A stretch of 64,000 nucleotides of DNA from CALHVX01 sp039198065 (GTDB taxonomy: Bacteria; Pseudomonadota; Gammaproteobacteria; Pseudomonadales; Azotimanducaceae), in assembly GCA_039198065.1 (NCBI GenBank), contig JBCCTU010000005.1, forward strand, positions 62,001 through 126,000. The letters run 5' to 3'. Made by a program: the position numbers and the translations under genes. Of the stretch, positions 43,967 through 52,469 are shown piece by piece. Numbering within the stretch: the stretch's first letter is position 1; every line of letters begins with the position of its first letter. Below the pieces are notes generated by a model that worked only from the letters and a program-made list of their open reading frames with translations, was not told where the DNA came from and did no database searches.

Positions 43967-45988
43967 ATGCGCGCTGTCATTGTAATCTGCGCGAACGCAC
44001 TGGTGTGGCTGTTCTTGCTCGACGCGGTCGTTACCGTGGTCGATACGCTTTGGAGTGGCGATCCCGAGCGCACGCTGACGTTCATTCGAAATCGGCTCGC
44101 GCGGGTGGTCATGGTGCTCGCTGGTCTATGGCTCGTGCTGCTCGTGATGTTCGGCCATCTGCTCAAGCGCTGGCACCTATTCTGGCTAGCAGTCGGTACG
44201 TTCTGGTTGAACTTCGGAGCCCAGCCCATCGGCTTGTTCTTCGATGGTTCGGCTGATCCAGCCTACGCTCTGTTACTCGGAGTCACCCAACTGCTTATTG
44301 CCGTGGCAACGATCCTGCGGATTCGTGGACGCTGTGGTGACTGGATACTCAACGGCGCTTGCCTTATCACGCTAACGGACGGCGTATTGCCCTGGGGCGG
44401 CCGGTTAGTCGGCCGATTCTTAGCGCTGGTCCTGCTCTTCTTTGTGTATCTGCCGTTTTATCTTATTACGCAGGTTGGCCAACTGTCCGCGGGTTATCTC
44501 GGGTTCAGCTGGCAGGGAATTTACGTGCGCGACGTTGAGTTTTCGGATTCCGACGGCCGCTTGCTTCGCTTGGTAGCCACCATGCACGTGGGTGAACCGG
44601 TGTTTTACGAAGCTATGCTCGAGAGCTTTGAACAACCGCGGACACTGATCCTCGAAGAAGGGGTCCGTGACCGATCACGATTGCTGGGCCTCGAGACACG
44701 TGGGCGGCGGCGCTTGCAGCGCTACGCTCCGTTGTCGATGCAGCCGTCGATGACGGAAGTGCGGGGTGCACACCCTATCTCCAGTGTCGCCGAGCGGACC
44801 GAGTGGGTGAACGTGCTGAATGCGGACGTGGATCTTGCTGACCTCTCTGACGCGACTCGACGTTGGGCGATAGAAAGCTCCAGGGTGCTGGAGGCGGTTC
44901 GGCAGGGTAAGGCGGATCTTCTTCAGCTGCTCGTTGATGATGCCACGGCGCCCCTGACCCAGGAGGTCTATGCGAGTCTTCTCTTTCAACGGAACGAGCA
45001 TCTCATCAGGGTGCTGGCGTCTGCTCAGGATGCGTTTCAGCAGATTGTCATTCCCTGGGGGGCGCTGCATATGCCGGATCTTGCGCGGCGTGTGAGCGAG
45101 ATGGGTTGGGAACCGACCGGCCGGCAACGACGTCACGAGCTAATCCGTTGGCGCACGTTTTGGGCACTGCTCCGCGGCGAAGGTAAACGACTCCAACGCA
45201 AGCTCACGTTGGCCGAGCTCGAGCGCCTCGCAAACCAGGGTGCTGATGCCATGCAGGCGGGTCGGCGGCCTGCGCTTCGGCTGTCGCCTGTGCGTGGCGA
45301 ACGCAGTAACCCAGAAGTCGACGTTCGCTTCGGCGGGTTGCCGACACGTTTCGTTGGCGAAGTCTGGCCCAGAAACCTCCGGACGGGCCGTCCTATGAGC
45401 TTTGTGTTCGAGCTGGAGCGCACCGAAGCTACGGCTTCTTTCCTTGGAGACATCCGTCGGCTGCGGCTGTTTGTCGACTACGACACCTTTGGTGCAGTGG
45501 AAGATGAGTCTTCCTACGCCCTCTGGATCACCCGGGTCGACGATGAACCGGCTCGCGAGGTGCAATGGACCGGTGCGGAGCTCGCTGCACTAGAAAAGGA
45601 CTTCACGGTTAACGACGACCAGATCTGGAGCGCGCTGAGCTGGCCTGAGATTCCGCTACAGCCTGAGTCGATGGTGACGGCAGACGTGGAGCTGATGCGA
45701 TCGCGGAGCGCGCTGCTCGAGCGCGACAGTCGGCGGGATTGGTACCGTGTCAGCGACCGGGTTCTAGCCGAGTTTTCTGAACGCTTTCCCGACACGATCG
45801 TAAACTCTGTGGACACGCGACTCGGCGGCTATCCCGTCTGGCTGCAAGGGCCGGATGATCAGCAGTTGCCGTTCTTCCTGCAGGTGTATCCGGAAGGCGA
45901 CATGATGTGGGGCGGTGGGGGTGTCTTCTACCTGTTTCTCGATCCTGCCAATCCAACGGCGAACAGGATGATCGGGCAGATGGACTGA
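43967..45988 (+). CDS. Membrane protein: TM domain + TraB/GumN-like domain + DUF1963-like domain
   Basis: A 673-aa protein of unknown function. Five or six helices fill ~1-180. The middle (~185-390) resembles the TraB/PrgY/GumN fold: V-F-Y-E-A-M-L-E-S-F near 210, R-N-E-H-L-I-R-V-L near 345 and I-P-W-G-A-L-H-M-P-D-L near 365, where family members have G-x-x-H. The C-terminus (~455-670) resembles DUF1963/YwqG: F-V-G-E-V-W-P-R-N, F-V-F-E-L-E-R, L-G-G-Y-P-V-W-L-Q and G-G-V-F-Y-L-F. The fusion is unusual. It starts 85 bp from the divergent TauD gene. Confidence 0.65.
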   Translation: MRAVIVICANALVWLFLLDAVVTVVDTLWSGDPERTLTFIRNRLARVVMVLAGLWLVLLVMFGHLLKRWHLFWLAVGTFWLNFGAQPIGLFFDGSADPAYALLLGVTQLLIAVATILRIRGRCGDWILNGACLITLTDGVLPWGGRLVGRFLALVLLFFVYLPFYLITQVGQLSAGYLGFSWQGIYVRDVEFSDSDGRLLRLVATMHVGEPVFYEAMLESFEQPRTLILEEGVRDRSRLLGLETRGRRRLQRYAPLSMQPSMTEVRGAHPISSVAERTEWVNVLNADVDLADLSDATRRWAIESSRVLEAVRQGKADLLQLLVDDATAPLTQEVYASLLFQRNEHLIRVLASAQDAFQQIVIPWGALHMPDLARRVSEMGWEPTGRQRRHELIRWRTFWALLRGEGKRLQRKLTLAELERLANQGADAMQAGRRPALRLSPVRGERSNPEVDVRFGGLPTRFVGEVWPRNLRTGRPMSFVFELERTEATASFLGDIRRLRLFVDYDTFGAVEDESSYALWITRVDDEPAREVQWTGAELAALEKDFTVNDDQIWSALSWPEIPLQPESMVTADVELMRSRSALLERDSRRDWYRVSDRVLAEFSERFPDTIVNSVDTRLGGYPVWLQGPDDQQLPFFLQVYPEGDMMWGGGGVFYLFLDPANPTANRMIGQMD

Positions 45989-46090
45989 TCACTGGGAGAG
46001 TGGAAGGTCACAACGCCGCTCGCGAGGTCGCACTTCGGGTCTGGAGCGGTATGGATCCATCAACTGGCTAAAAGATTGGGTAGACCGTAG

Positions 46091-46113
46091 ATGCAAATGA
46101 GAATATATTGCAT
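46091..46113. promoter_or_regulatory. Inverted repeat ATGCAA-N11-TTGCAT upstream of the LLM gene
   Basis: A six-base perfect inverted repeat in an AT-rich patch ending 25 bp before the LLM oxidoreductase start. It could be an operator. The evidence is limited to symmetry and position. Confidence 0.3.
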
Positions 46114-46138
46114 TTAGAACAAACAACGGGGCTTCCCC

Positions 46139-47206
46139 ATGCGACTCGGAGTGCTGTTGAACTTCGGCGAGATGCTGGGTGATACGGCCGAGGTAGTGTT
46201 TGCATTCTCGCTTGAACAGGCACGGCTCGCGGCTGAACTCGGCTACCGCGAGCTGTGGCTCACGGAGCACCATTTCATTCCGTTTGGAATTAACCCCAGT
46301 GCTTTGACCAGTAGCGCATTCCTGCTTGGTCGCTTCCCTACGCTGCACGTTGGCACGGCCGTTACCCTTGCGCCGTTGCAGAATCCCATAGAGCTGGCCG
46401 AGCGAGCGGCCCTCCTTGATCAATGGTCCGGCGGGCGACTGATGCTCGGTTTAGGGCGCGGCGGCTATCTAAAAGACTACGAAGTACTCGATGCCGAGCC
46501 GGAGCGGTGGTCGTCAGAGCCCGTGTTCTGTGCCGAACGACTGGCCGAAGCGTTTTCCGGTGCTGATCTTGCGGAAGCTGACCACCAGACCGGCGTCAGC
46601 CGGCTGCGCCCTCCACCCCACTCTGACGGAGGACCACCGCTCTATTTCGCTACCAGCAGCGATAGTGCGTTGTGTTACGCCGCACAGTCGGGCATCCCCT
46701 TGCTTCACCACTTCGCCGCCCCGGAAGACGCGCGTGCGGCACTCGAGACTCGGTACGCGGCGCATCTGCACGACCCGTCTGCCCGCGTGGCGCACGTTCA
46801 CATGCTCACAGTCGTTGTCAGTGACGACGTCGATTCGGATCGGGAACGGCTTACAGACGCGCTGACCTGTGCCTTCGAAGACGGCGACTGGCCGCATCTT
46901 CCGGATCTTCCAAAGCGTCACGTAGATGCGGCGGGTCCCCCGTTGTCGCGGCGAGACCGCGCCGCCGCTGCGGCCGCGCGCGCCGTCATGGGTGATGCCG
47001 AAACAGTGCGAACGGCGCTCCTTGATTATGCGGCGAGAACTGGCGCGCAACGGTTGGTCGTGAATGCGGAAGTCATTGATGACCGCGAGCAGGCCCTAGC
47101 GACGCTTGCGGCGCTTGCTCCGTTGACCCACGCAAACGAAGGCATTGCGGCAGGTCCAGGTTCGGGAGGTGTACATGCATCAGAGTCGAACGTGCCGATG
47201 AGCTAA
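46139..47206 (+). CDS. LLM-class flavin-dependent oxidoreductase
   Basis: A 355-aa bacterial-luciferase-like enzyme: E-Q-A-R-L-A-A-E-L-G-Y-R-E-L-W-L-T-E-H-H near 30, T-L-H-V-G-T-A-V-T-L-A-P, then W-S-G-G-R-L-M-L-G-L-G-R-G. The E-H-H motif is that of the LuxA/SsuD-like monooxygenases. It is convergent with the cupin fusion. The substrate is unknown. The C-terminal 20 residues are Gly/Ser-rich and not conserved. Confidence 0.85.
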   Translation: MRLGVLLNFGEMLGDTAEVVFAFSLEQARLAAELGYRELWLTEHHFIPFGINPSALTSSAFLLGRFPTLHVGTAVTLAPLQNPIELAERAALLDQWSGGRLMLGLGRGGYLKDYEVLDAEPERWSSEPVFCAERLAEAFSGADLAEADHQTGVSRLRPPPHSDGGPPLYFATSSDSALCYAAQSGIPLLHHFAAPEDARAALETRYAAHLHDPSARVAHVHMLTVVVSDDVDSDRERLTDALTCAFEDGDWPHLPDLPKRHVDAAGPPLSRRDRAAAAAARAVMGDAETVRTALLDYAARTGAQRLVVNAEVIDDREQALATLAALAPLTHANEGIAAGPGSGGVHASESNVPMS

Positions 47207-47239
47207 GCACCGCTAAATTCTGTGTTTGATGCCCAGGCC

Positions 47240-48451
47240 TTAGGGAAGAGGCACACCACGTTCGAACACCAGGTGTTCAGGTGCCCAGGCTGGCACGCAG
47301 GTCACGTGCAGCCGAAGATCAACATCGCCCTCGTTCACGATGTTGTGCCAGGAGTTAGCGGGGATGAGTACGGTATCACCTCGCTTAATCGTCTGACTCT
47401 GGTCTTCAACCATGACGACCCCCTGCCCATCCAACACGTGATAGATCTCTTCCATATGGTGTTGGTGTGGCCGCACCGTGACGCCCGGTGGGACAACGAT
47501 TTCTGCAATGCTGAGCGTTTCGGTGCTTGAATTCCGAGGGCTGATGAGCTCTCTAGCCACAGCGCGATCTTCGGCTTCGTACCAGGGCTGGTCATCGAGC
47601 GAAATGATCTCTGGTGCGCGGGCTGATCGTTGCGTATGTGTTGATCGTTCATTGTTTGCAGACGAGTCCAACGCTGGCCCGCCCTCGCGTTCGAGGTGCG
47701 CGTAGACGTTGTGCGGCATTGTGAGCGTTGCAGTCGGGTACACGGTTAGGAGCAGCTCTAGCTCGCTAAGCGCTTTGTGCTGTTCCAGCAGTGTCGTGCC
47801 GATGGCTTTGATGAGCGTTTCCCAGTAGTCCGTTTTCGTCGGATAGGACGTTAACAACTCGATGACTTGTTCGCGCAGAGCGTCCGCGCCGGGTACGGCG
47901 TCAGGTGCCGTGCCTTCGTCGAAGTGGGCCACGGTCGTCAGATCAATCACGTTCGGCCCCTGGTATTCGAGACCCTGTCGTAAGAGCGGCACGTGCATGA
48001 CGAGTTTAGAGGGACCACCGTTTCGTTGGGCGATCACCGAGAATCTGTTCTGCCACAGGTGTGCGGCCGATGGTTGAGGGATGACCGTAAGTGAAAGCTG
48101 TTTGAACGCCTTGTAGTCTTCGAGTGCCCGTCTGGCTAAGTCGCTCAATAGCTGGGGCCAAGGGCTCGGCGTAGGTGCTGGATCGTCAGCGTGATCCGGA
48201 GAAGTGGATCCAAGCCAGCTGCGTAGGTCTTGCTCAAGCGCGATAAAGTCCGGGTAGTCCTTCTGCCGCATTCCGCTGCGGTATTTGGCTTCTACCAAGA
48301 GTTCTGCAAGCTCGCCTGGCCGCGCTGGGGAAACAACGCGCTCGACGGTCAGTTTGAGCGTCTCCTGCGTTACGACTACGGCGTTGCCCATCGCTGAGCT
48401 AACGCTGCACAGGAGAAACGCGGAGACGAAAAAGACAGTACTGCGTTGCAT
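47240..48451 (-). CDS. Exported protein with C-terminal cupin domain
   Basis: A 403-aa protein. A signal peptide (~1-22) precedes an N-terminal region (~28-255) made of two similar-sized alpha/beta halves (T-L-K-L-T-V-E-R-V-V, L-S-L-T-V-I-P, N-V-I-D-L-T-T-V-A-H-F), a layout that suggests a T-fold-type or other duplicated domain; I do not recognise it. The C-terminal ~110 residues are a cupin with metal motif R-P-H-Q-H-H-M-E-E-I-Y-H and P-A-N-S-W-H-N. It is downstream of the NMT1-like binding protein by 4 bp and so part of the same transcript. Confidence 0.7.
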   Translation of the reverse strand: MQRSTVFFVSAFLLCSVSSAMGNAVVVTQETLKLTVERVVSPARPGELAELLVEAKYRSGMRQKDYPDFIALEQDLRSWLGSTSPDHADDPAPTPSPWPQLLSDLARRALEDYKAFKQLSLTVIPQPSAAHLWQNRFSVIAQRNGGPSKLVMHVPLLRQGLEYQGPNVIDLTTVAHFDEGTAPDAVPGADALREQVIELLTSYPTKTDYWETLIKAIGTTLLEQHKALSELELLLTVYPTATLTMPHNVYAHLEREGGPALDSSANNERSTHTQRSARAPEIISLDDQPWYEAEDRAVARELISPRNSSTETLSIAEIVVPPGVTVRPHQHHMEEIYHVLDGQGVVMVEDQSQTIKRGDTVLIPANSWHNIVNEGDVDLRLHVTCVPAWAPEHLVFERGVPLP

Positions 48452-48455
48452 TGTC

Positions 48456-49556
48456 TCAGCTGTCTCTCGACTTCGATTCGATAGATGCCGCAGTCGTCGA
48501 TTTCGGAGGCCAAAAGTCGATAGCCAACGAGTCGGTCAGCTCCGGTGCATTTGGAATGATTCCGTGCGTCGCGAATTGCTCGGCCGTTCGTTGCCAACGC
48601 TCCGGGTCAATGGCGCCTAGCTCTACCGCACTTTGCGAACCGCGGACCTTCGCTAACACCCGCTCAAGGGAGCGAGCTTGTGCCATGGCGTCGTGGTAGT
48701 GGCCTGCAGGATCAATGAACTCATCAACGAGTACCTGTGCCGCCGCCGTTGGATCCTCTGACGCCAGACGCCACCCATCGAAAACTACGCTGAGAAGTTT
48801 CTGCACGGCACTGGGCTCTTGTTCGAACAGCGAGCGGTGCGTGAAGAGTACCTGGGCGTAGGCGTCGTGACCGTAGTCGCTCAGCGATAGTATGGTGGGC
48901 TCAACGCCCGTCTGCGCGAAGAACTCGATGGGTTCGTCAACGCCGTAGCACTGCACGGCGGCGAACTCTCCAGCAAGCAGACGCTCGAATTTGTCTTTTC
49001 GACTAATGCGTTCGACCGCCGGGTTTGGGAGCTCTTTGAAATGGCTATCGATGACCAGATCGAGCACCTGAGCCCCGTCGATGTGCACACCAACCGGTTT
49101 TGCCGCTAGATCGGTCAAGCGCTCCAACCCGCTCGTTGGTAACCCCATCAAGGCCAGTGGCGAGTTTTGAAACATCGCAGCCACCGCAATCAGTGGCTTA
49201 CCTTCTGCCTGCGCCGCCAGGATCAGGTTCTGCTCGGCGCAGCCAACGGTCAGGGGATCCTGTGCGACCCGATCCGTGACAGCCATACCTGACTGCCAGG
49301 GTAGGATTTCGACTGAGAGTCCGTGGCTGCGGTACAGACCCGCGTGCTGGGCGAGCAACACCCCAGCGAACTGCGCATTGAACACCCAATCGAGCTGCAG
49401 GCGTAACGGGAGCGTTGCCTTCCGGCCCAGCGCTGTGGCGCTGGGACTCGAGCGGAGCGAAGCTGTGCATCCGGCCGCCGCGCCTCCAAACGCTGCGCTC
49501 CCCAACAGCGCGGCCGCTGTTTTAGAAAGCAGGTGTCGTCTGGACTGGCTGATCAG
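48456..49556 (-). CDS. NMT1/THI5-like ABC substrate-binding protein, Tat-type lipoprotein
   Basis: A periplasmic binding protein: L-D-W-V-F-N-A-Q-F-A-G is the NMT1/THI5-family entry, followed by G-L-Y, V-E-I-L-P-W and a V-G-C-A-E-Q segment; the family binds thiamine precursors, pyrimidines and other N-heterocycles. Conventional starts (TTG 49505) would cut the signal peptide. The open frame begins further up at CTG 49556, overlapping the receptor stop (CTGA). It yields a Tat-like S-R-R-H-L-L followed by a hydrophobic stretch and a lipobox A-A-G-C. CTG is therefore the likely start, giving 366 aa. No permease or ATPase lies beside it. Confidence 0.75.
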   Translation of the reverse strand: MISQSRRHLLSKTAAALLGSAAFGGAAAGCTASLRSSPSATALGRKATLPLRLQLDWVFNAQFAGVLLAQHAGLYRSHGLSVEILPWQSGMAVTDRVAQDPLTVGCAEQNLILAAQAEGKPLIAVAAMFQNSPLALMGLPTSGLERLTDLAAKPVGVHIDGAQVLDLVIDSHFKELPNPAVERISRKDKFERLLAGEFAAVQCYGVDEPIEFFAQTGVEPTILSLSDYGHDAYAQVLFTHRSLFEQEPSAVQKLLSVVFDGWRLASEDPTAAAQVLVDEFIDPAGHYHDAMAQARSLERVLAKVRGSQSAVELGAIDPERWQRTAEQFATHGIIPNAPELTDSLAIDFWPPKSTTAASIESKSRDS

Positions 49557-52150
49557 AAGTTAATCTTGAAGCCAGCGACGAACGTACGTTCCGGGGCTTT
49601 AGTTACCAACGTATTGGCGGCAAAGACCGGGTCAGAACCCAGGAAGTACTCTTCGTCGGTCAGGTTGTCGATGCCAACCACGGCTTCCCATCGATCAGTC
49701 CGGTAGCGAACGGACGCGTTGAATATCGTTGCGTCCGGAAGCTCTTTGGTGCGGTCAAAGTCGAGCCAGAACTCTTCCTGCCACTCCATCGAGAGGTTTG
49801 CGCTGAAGCCGTTCTGAAAATCGTACAGCCCGAAGAGCTTGAAGGTCTTCTGCGGCTGTCCGGGGTATACAAGATCCGGGTTGTTTGTGGGTCGAGCAAA
49901 GTCTCGAGTTCGGCCGTCGAAGCTGCCAGTAGAGAAGTTGCTGGTGAGCTCGCCTCCGTAGAGCGCCCAATCCTGTTCCGACATGGGTATGGTGCGGAAG
50001 CCCAGCTCGTCAATACGCCGAACCTCGAGGTCCGTGTACGAGCTGATGACGGTAAAGTTCTCCATGACCTGCCAGGTCAGTTCAATTTCAAACCCTTCGG
50101 CTTCGAGTGCCTCACTGAACCCTTCGCGCACGTTGAACTGACTCTGTTCCCATTCGTAGACAGCGATGGCACCGTACAGCTTGCCGTCGAGGAAACTGCC
50201 TTTCAGGCCCGCTTCCCACATCTCGTTCTCGGCGAAATTCCCTTCCCCAAAAATGGCGCCGCCCTGGGTTGGGTCCGAGGACGTACCTTCTTGATAGCTG
50301 CCGTAAAGATACACCTCACCCGCGAGACGGATGTTTGGGCCAACGCTCCAGTTGAAGTAGTCGGTGTCGCTGCTTTGTGCTTCCAATAGCGGTGCGTTGC
50401 CCGCGGCAATGGCACGCTCTGCGTCCCCCGGTAGGCCGATGTCGAAGTCTGCAAATTCGAACCGGGCCGACGCAATGGTTGATATGCGATCCGTCCACTG
50501 GGTTTCGAAGGTGGCAAAAACCGAGTACTGCGTGAGCTCGGACTCCACGTTCGCGCCTCCGACGGCGGTGGGCGACCAAAGATTAAGGCCGCCGACCGGC
50601 GACTGGTTGCCCACGAGCAGGACCGTGTTCGGACTGATGGTTGGGTTCAGGATGTCTCTCCGAGCGAAGGGCTCTGCAAAGAAGTCCTGCAGTATCAAGG
50701 CGTCGGTGTAGCGTAACCCGCCACCTACGGTAGTGGTGGTGTTGGGAATGGCAACGCGATCAGTCATGAAGAACTTACCGGCAACCACCGTTTGTTCTGT
50801 ATCAATCGCGTAGCCGTAGGAGGACCGTTTGGTTGTTTCAAGGTCCTCGTAGAGAAACTTCAGTGTGTAGGTCCGGTTGGAGTCGCCGCTGAACAGCACA
50901 TCAGCAAACAGCACGAGATCTTCTGAGTCAGCGAAATCGCTGGTGTCCGCCAAAACCGTACTGCCATCGATGCTATCGGTGAGCACCTCACCGCCGTTGG
51001 CGAAGTACTCGGGTGTATAGACGTACACGTCCTGCGGCGTCGCCTCGTTGGCGGCGAGGGTCGCTATCAAACCTGGCGGAAGCGGATCGGCGCCAAATAT
51101 CAGGCCGGAGCTGTCGTAGAGTTCGGCTCGCGCTGCGGCGTCGTTGAGGTTCAGCATGTCCGCGAGATTGGCTGCGGGGATTCGGTCCCGAGCCACAGCG
51201 CCTGGGATGGCGAGGGAGAACAGCCGGGGGTTGATTGCTGTGGCGGTGGGAAACTCAACGGCACCGCGGTCCAAGGTGCCCCGCCACTCGGGCGAGACCA
51301 TGGCGGCGGGCTCGCCGATTACATAGCGATCGCTGTCGATGAGTTCCTGTGTGGGTCGGTTCCAGCCCGCATTCTCGTTGGATTGGAAATCAAAGTACTC
51401 ACCGCCGACGAACACGGAAATGCCGTCACTGGGTTGGAACTTCAGCGACGCGTAGATCGACGTGTAGTCGTTGTCTACATCATCCCAATAGGTTTCACCG
51501 TCCTGCGAGGTCAGCGAGACACGAAACGCGGCGGGTGTGTTCCCCGGTAGAAGGAATGGTGCACCGACGTCAGCGGTGACGCGTTGCATGCCCCATTGAT
51601 CAATGTCGAGCGTGACAGAGCCAGTACTCTCATCGTAGTAGGGACTTTTCGGAATCAGGTTGACGAAGCCACCAATCTGGGTCGGTGCGAAATCGGCCGG
51701 TGCCGGGCCCTTGACGATGTCGATGGCTTCCAGGGAGCCGAAGCTCAACGGCATTTCGTTGCGCTGGTACGCTCGCAACATGCCGTTAAGGAAGGTGCCC
51801 CCTTGAGCACCGCGGATGATTGGCGTGCCCGCCAGGCCGTAGAAGTTGTAGGTCTGCGTTCCCGCCGCAACCTTCTTCAGGTCAGACAGATCCTCGATAT
51901 TGAATTCATCCATCATGGTCGGCGACACAAGCGTCACCGATCGAGGAACCTCAAGGACGTTCGTTGTATCTCCGAAGAGGCCGGAGATCTCCCGTTCCGT
52001 GGGAAGCAGGGTGTCTTCGAGCGCTGAGTCCGTTTCGGAGACAATGAAGTCTTCCAGCGCTGACATTTCTTCTTCGGCTTCTTCACCGTGCGCGGTAGAC
52101 ATCCACACCGCAGCGAACAGCAACGCCCCGAAGCGTGTTGCGTTTCTCAT
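49553..52150 (-). CDS. TonB-dependent receptor
   Basis: An 865-aa outer-membrane receptor. Signal peptide ~1-22; an acidic linker; plug ~60-190 with V-P-R-S-V-T-L-V-S-P and I-V-K-G-P-A-P-A-D-F-A-P; barrel ending in F-K-I-N-F. It is transcribed with the NMT1-like binding protein and cupin fusion (overlap at the stop), which implies that it brings their ligand through the outer membrane. The 319 bp before it show no gene. Confidence 0.9.
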   Translation of the reverse strand: MRNATRFGALLFAAVWMSTAHGEEAEEEMSALEDFIVSETDSALEDTLLPTEREISGLFGDTTNVLEVPRSVTLVSPTMMDEFNIEDLSDLKKVAAGTQTYNFYGLAGTPIIRGAQGGTFLNGMLRAYQRNEMPLSFGSLEAIDIVKGPAPADFAPTQIGGFVNLIPKSPYYDESTGSVTLDIDQWGMQRVTADVGAPFLLPGNTPAAFRVSLTSQDGETYWDDVDNDYTSIYASLKFQPSDGISVFVGGEYFDFQSNENAGWNRPTQELIDSDRYVIGEPAAMVSPEWRGTLDRGAVEFPTATAINPRLFSLAIPGAVARDRIPAANLADMLNLNDAAARAELYDSSGLIFGADPLPPGLIATLAANEATPQDVYVYTPEYFANGGEVLTDSIDGSTVLADTSDFADSEDLVLFADVLFSGDSNRTYTLKFLYEDLETTKRSSYGYAIDTEQTVVAGKFFMTDRVAIPNTTTTVGGGLRYTDALILQDFFAEPFARRDILNPTISPNTVLLVGNQSPVGGLNLWSPTAVGGANVESELTQYSVFATFETQWTDRISTIASARFEFADFDIGLPGDAERAIAAGNAPLLEAQSSDTDYFNWSVGPNIRLAGEVYLYGSYQEGTSSDPTQGGAIFGEGNFAENEMWEAGLKGSFLDGKLYGAIAVYEWEQSQFNVREGFSEALEAEGFEIELTWQVMENFTVISSYTDLEVRRIDELGFRTIPMSEQDWALYGGELTSNFSTGSFDGRTRDFARPTNNPDLVYPGQPQKTFKLFGLYDFQNGFSANLSMEWQEEFWLDFDRTKELPDATIFNASVRYRTDRWEAVVGIDNLTDEEYFLGSDPVFAANTLVTKAPERTFVAGFKINF

Positions 52151-52469
52151 GAACTGATCCCCCTTTCATTGTTATGACGCAGCAGGGTCTCGGCGCAGCG
52201 GCGCTCAACCGGCTCTTTCACAAGAACAAGGTCGGGGGCCCAGAAACAGATGGCTTACGTTCGTAGAAAACAAGCAGTGGTACGAAATTTCCGCCTGCAC
52301 CGAGTGCGTGCTGTAACAGCTGAGCTGTAGTTCGAACTAAGCAAGCCACGTGCCAGAGCGAACGGAAATTCAGCGGCAAAGCGTTCGTTAAGTGGTCAGG
52401 GTGTGTGGTTGCGGTTGCTGTCTTCGGCGCGAACGTACGGTTTTGAGCGACGGCTGCGGGAGCGGTGAA
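52151..52469. other. Intergenic region without a recognised gene
   Basis: 319 bp between the TonB receptor and the amidohydrolase, both leftward. It should contain the receptor's promoter. I looked for a riboswitch-like fold because the genes handle a likely purine- or pyrimidine-like ligand but could not recognise a known consensus by eye. Confidence 0.45.

Noticed and set aside
52151..52469. Riboswitch upstream of the TonB receptor or amidohydrolase
   Set aside because: No known thiamine, purine, guanidine or xanthine consensus could be recognised by eye.
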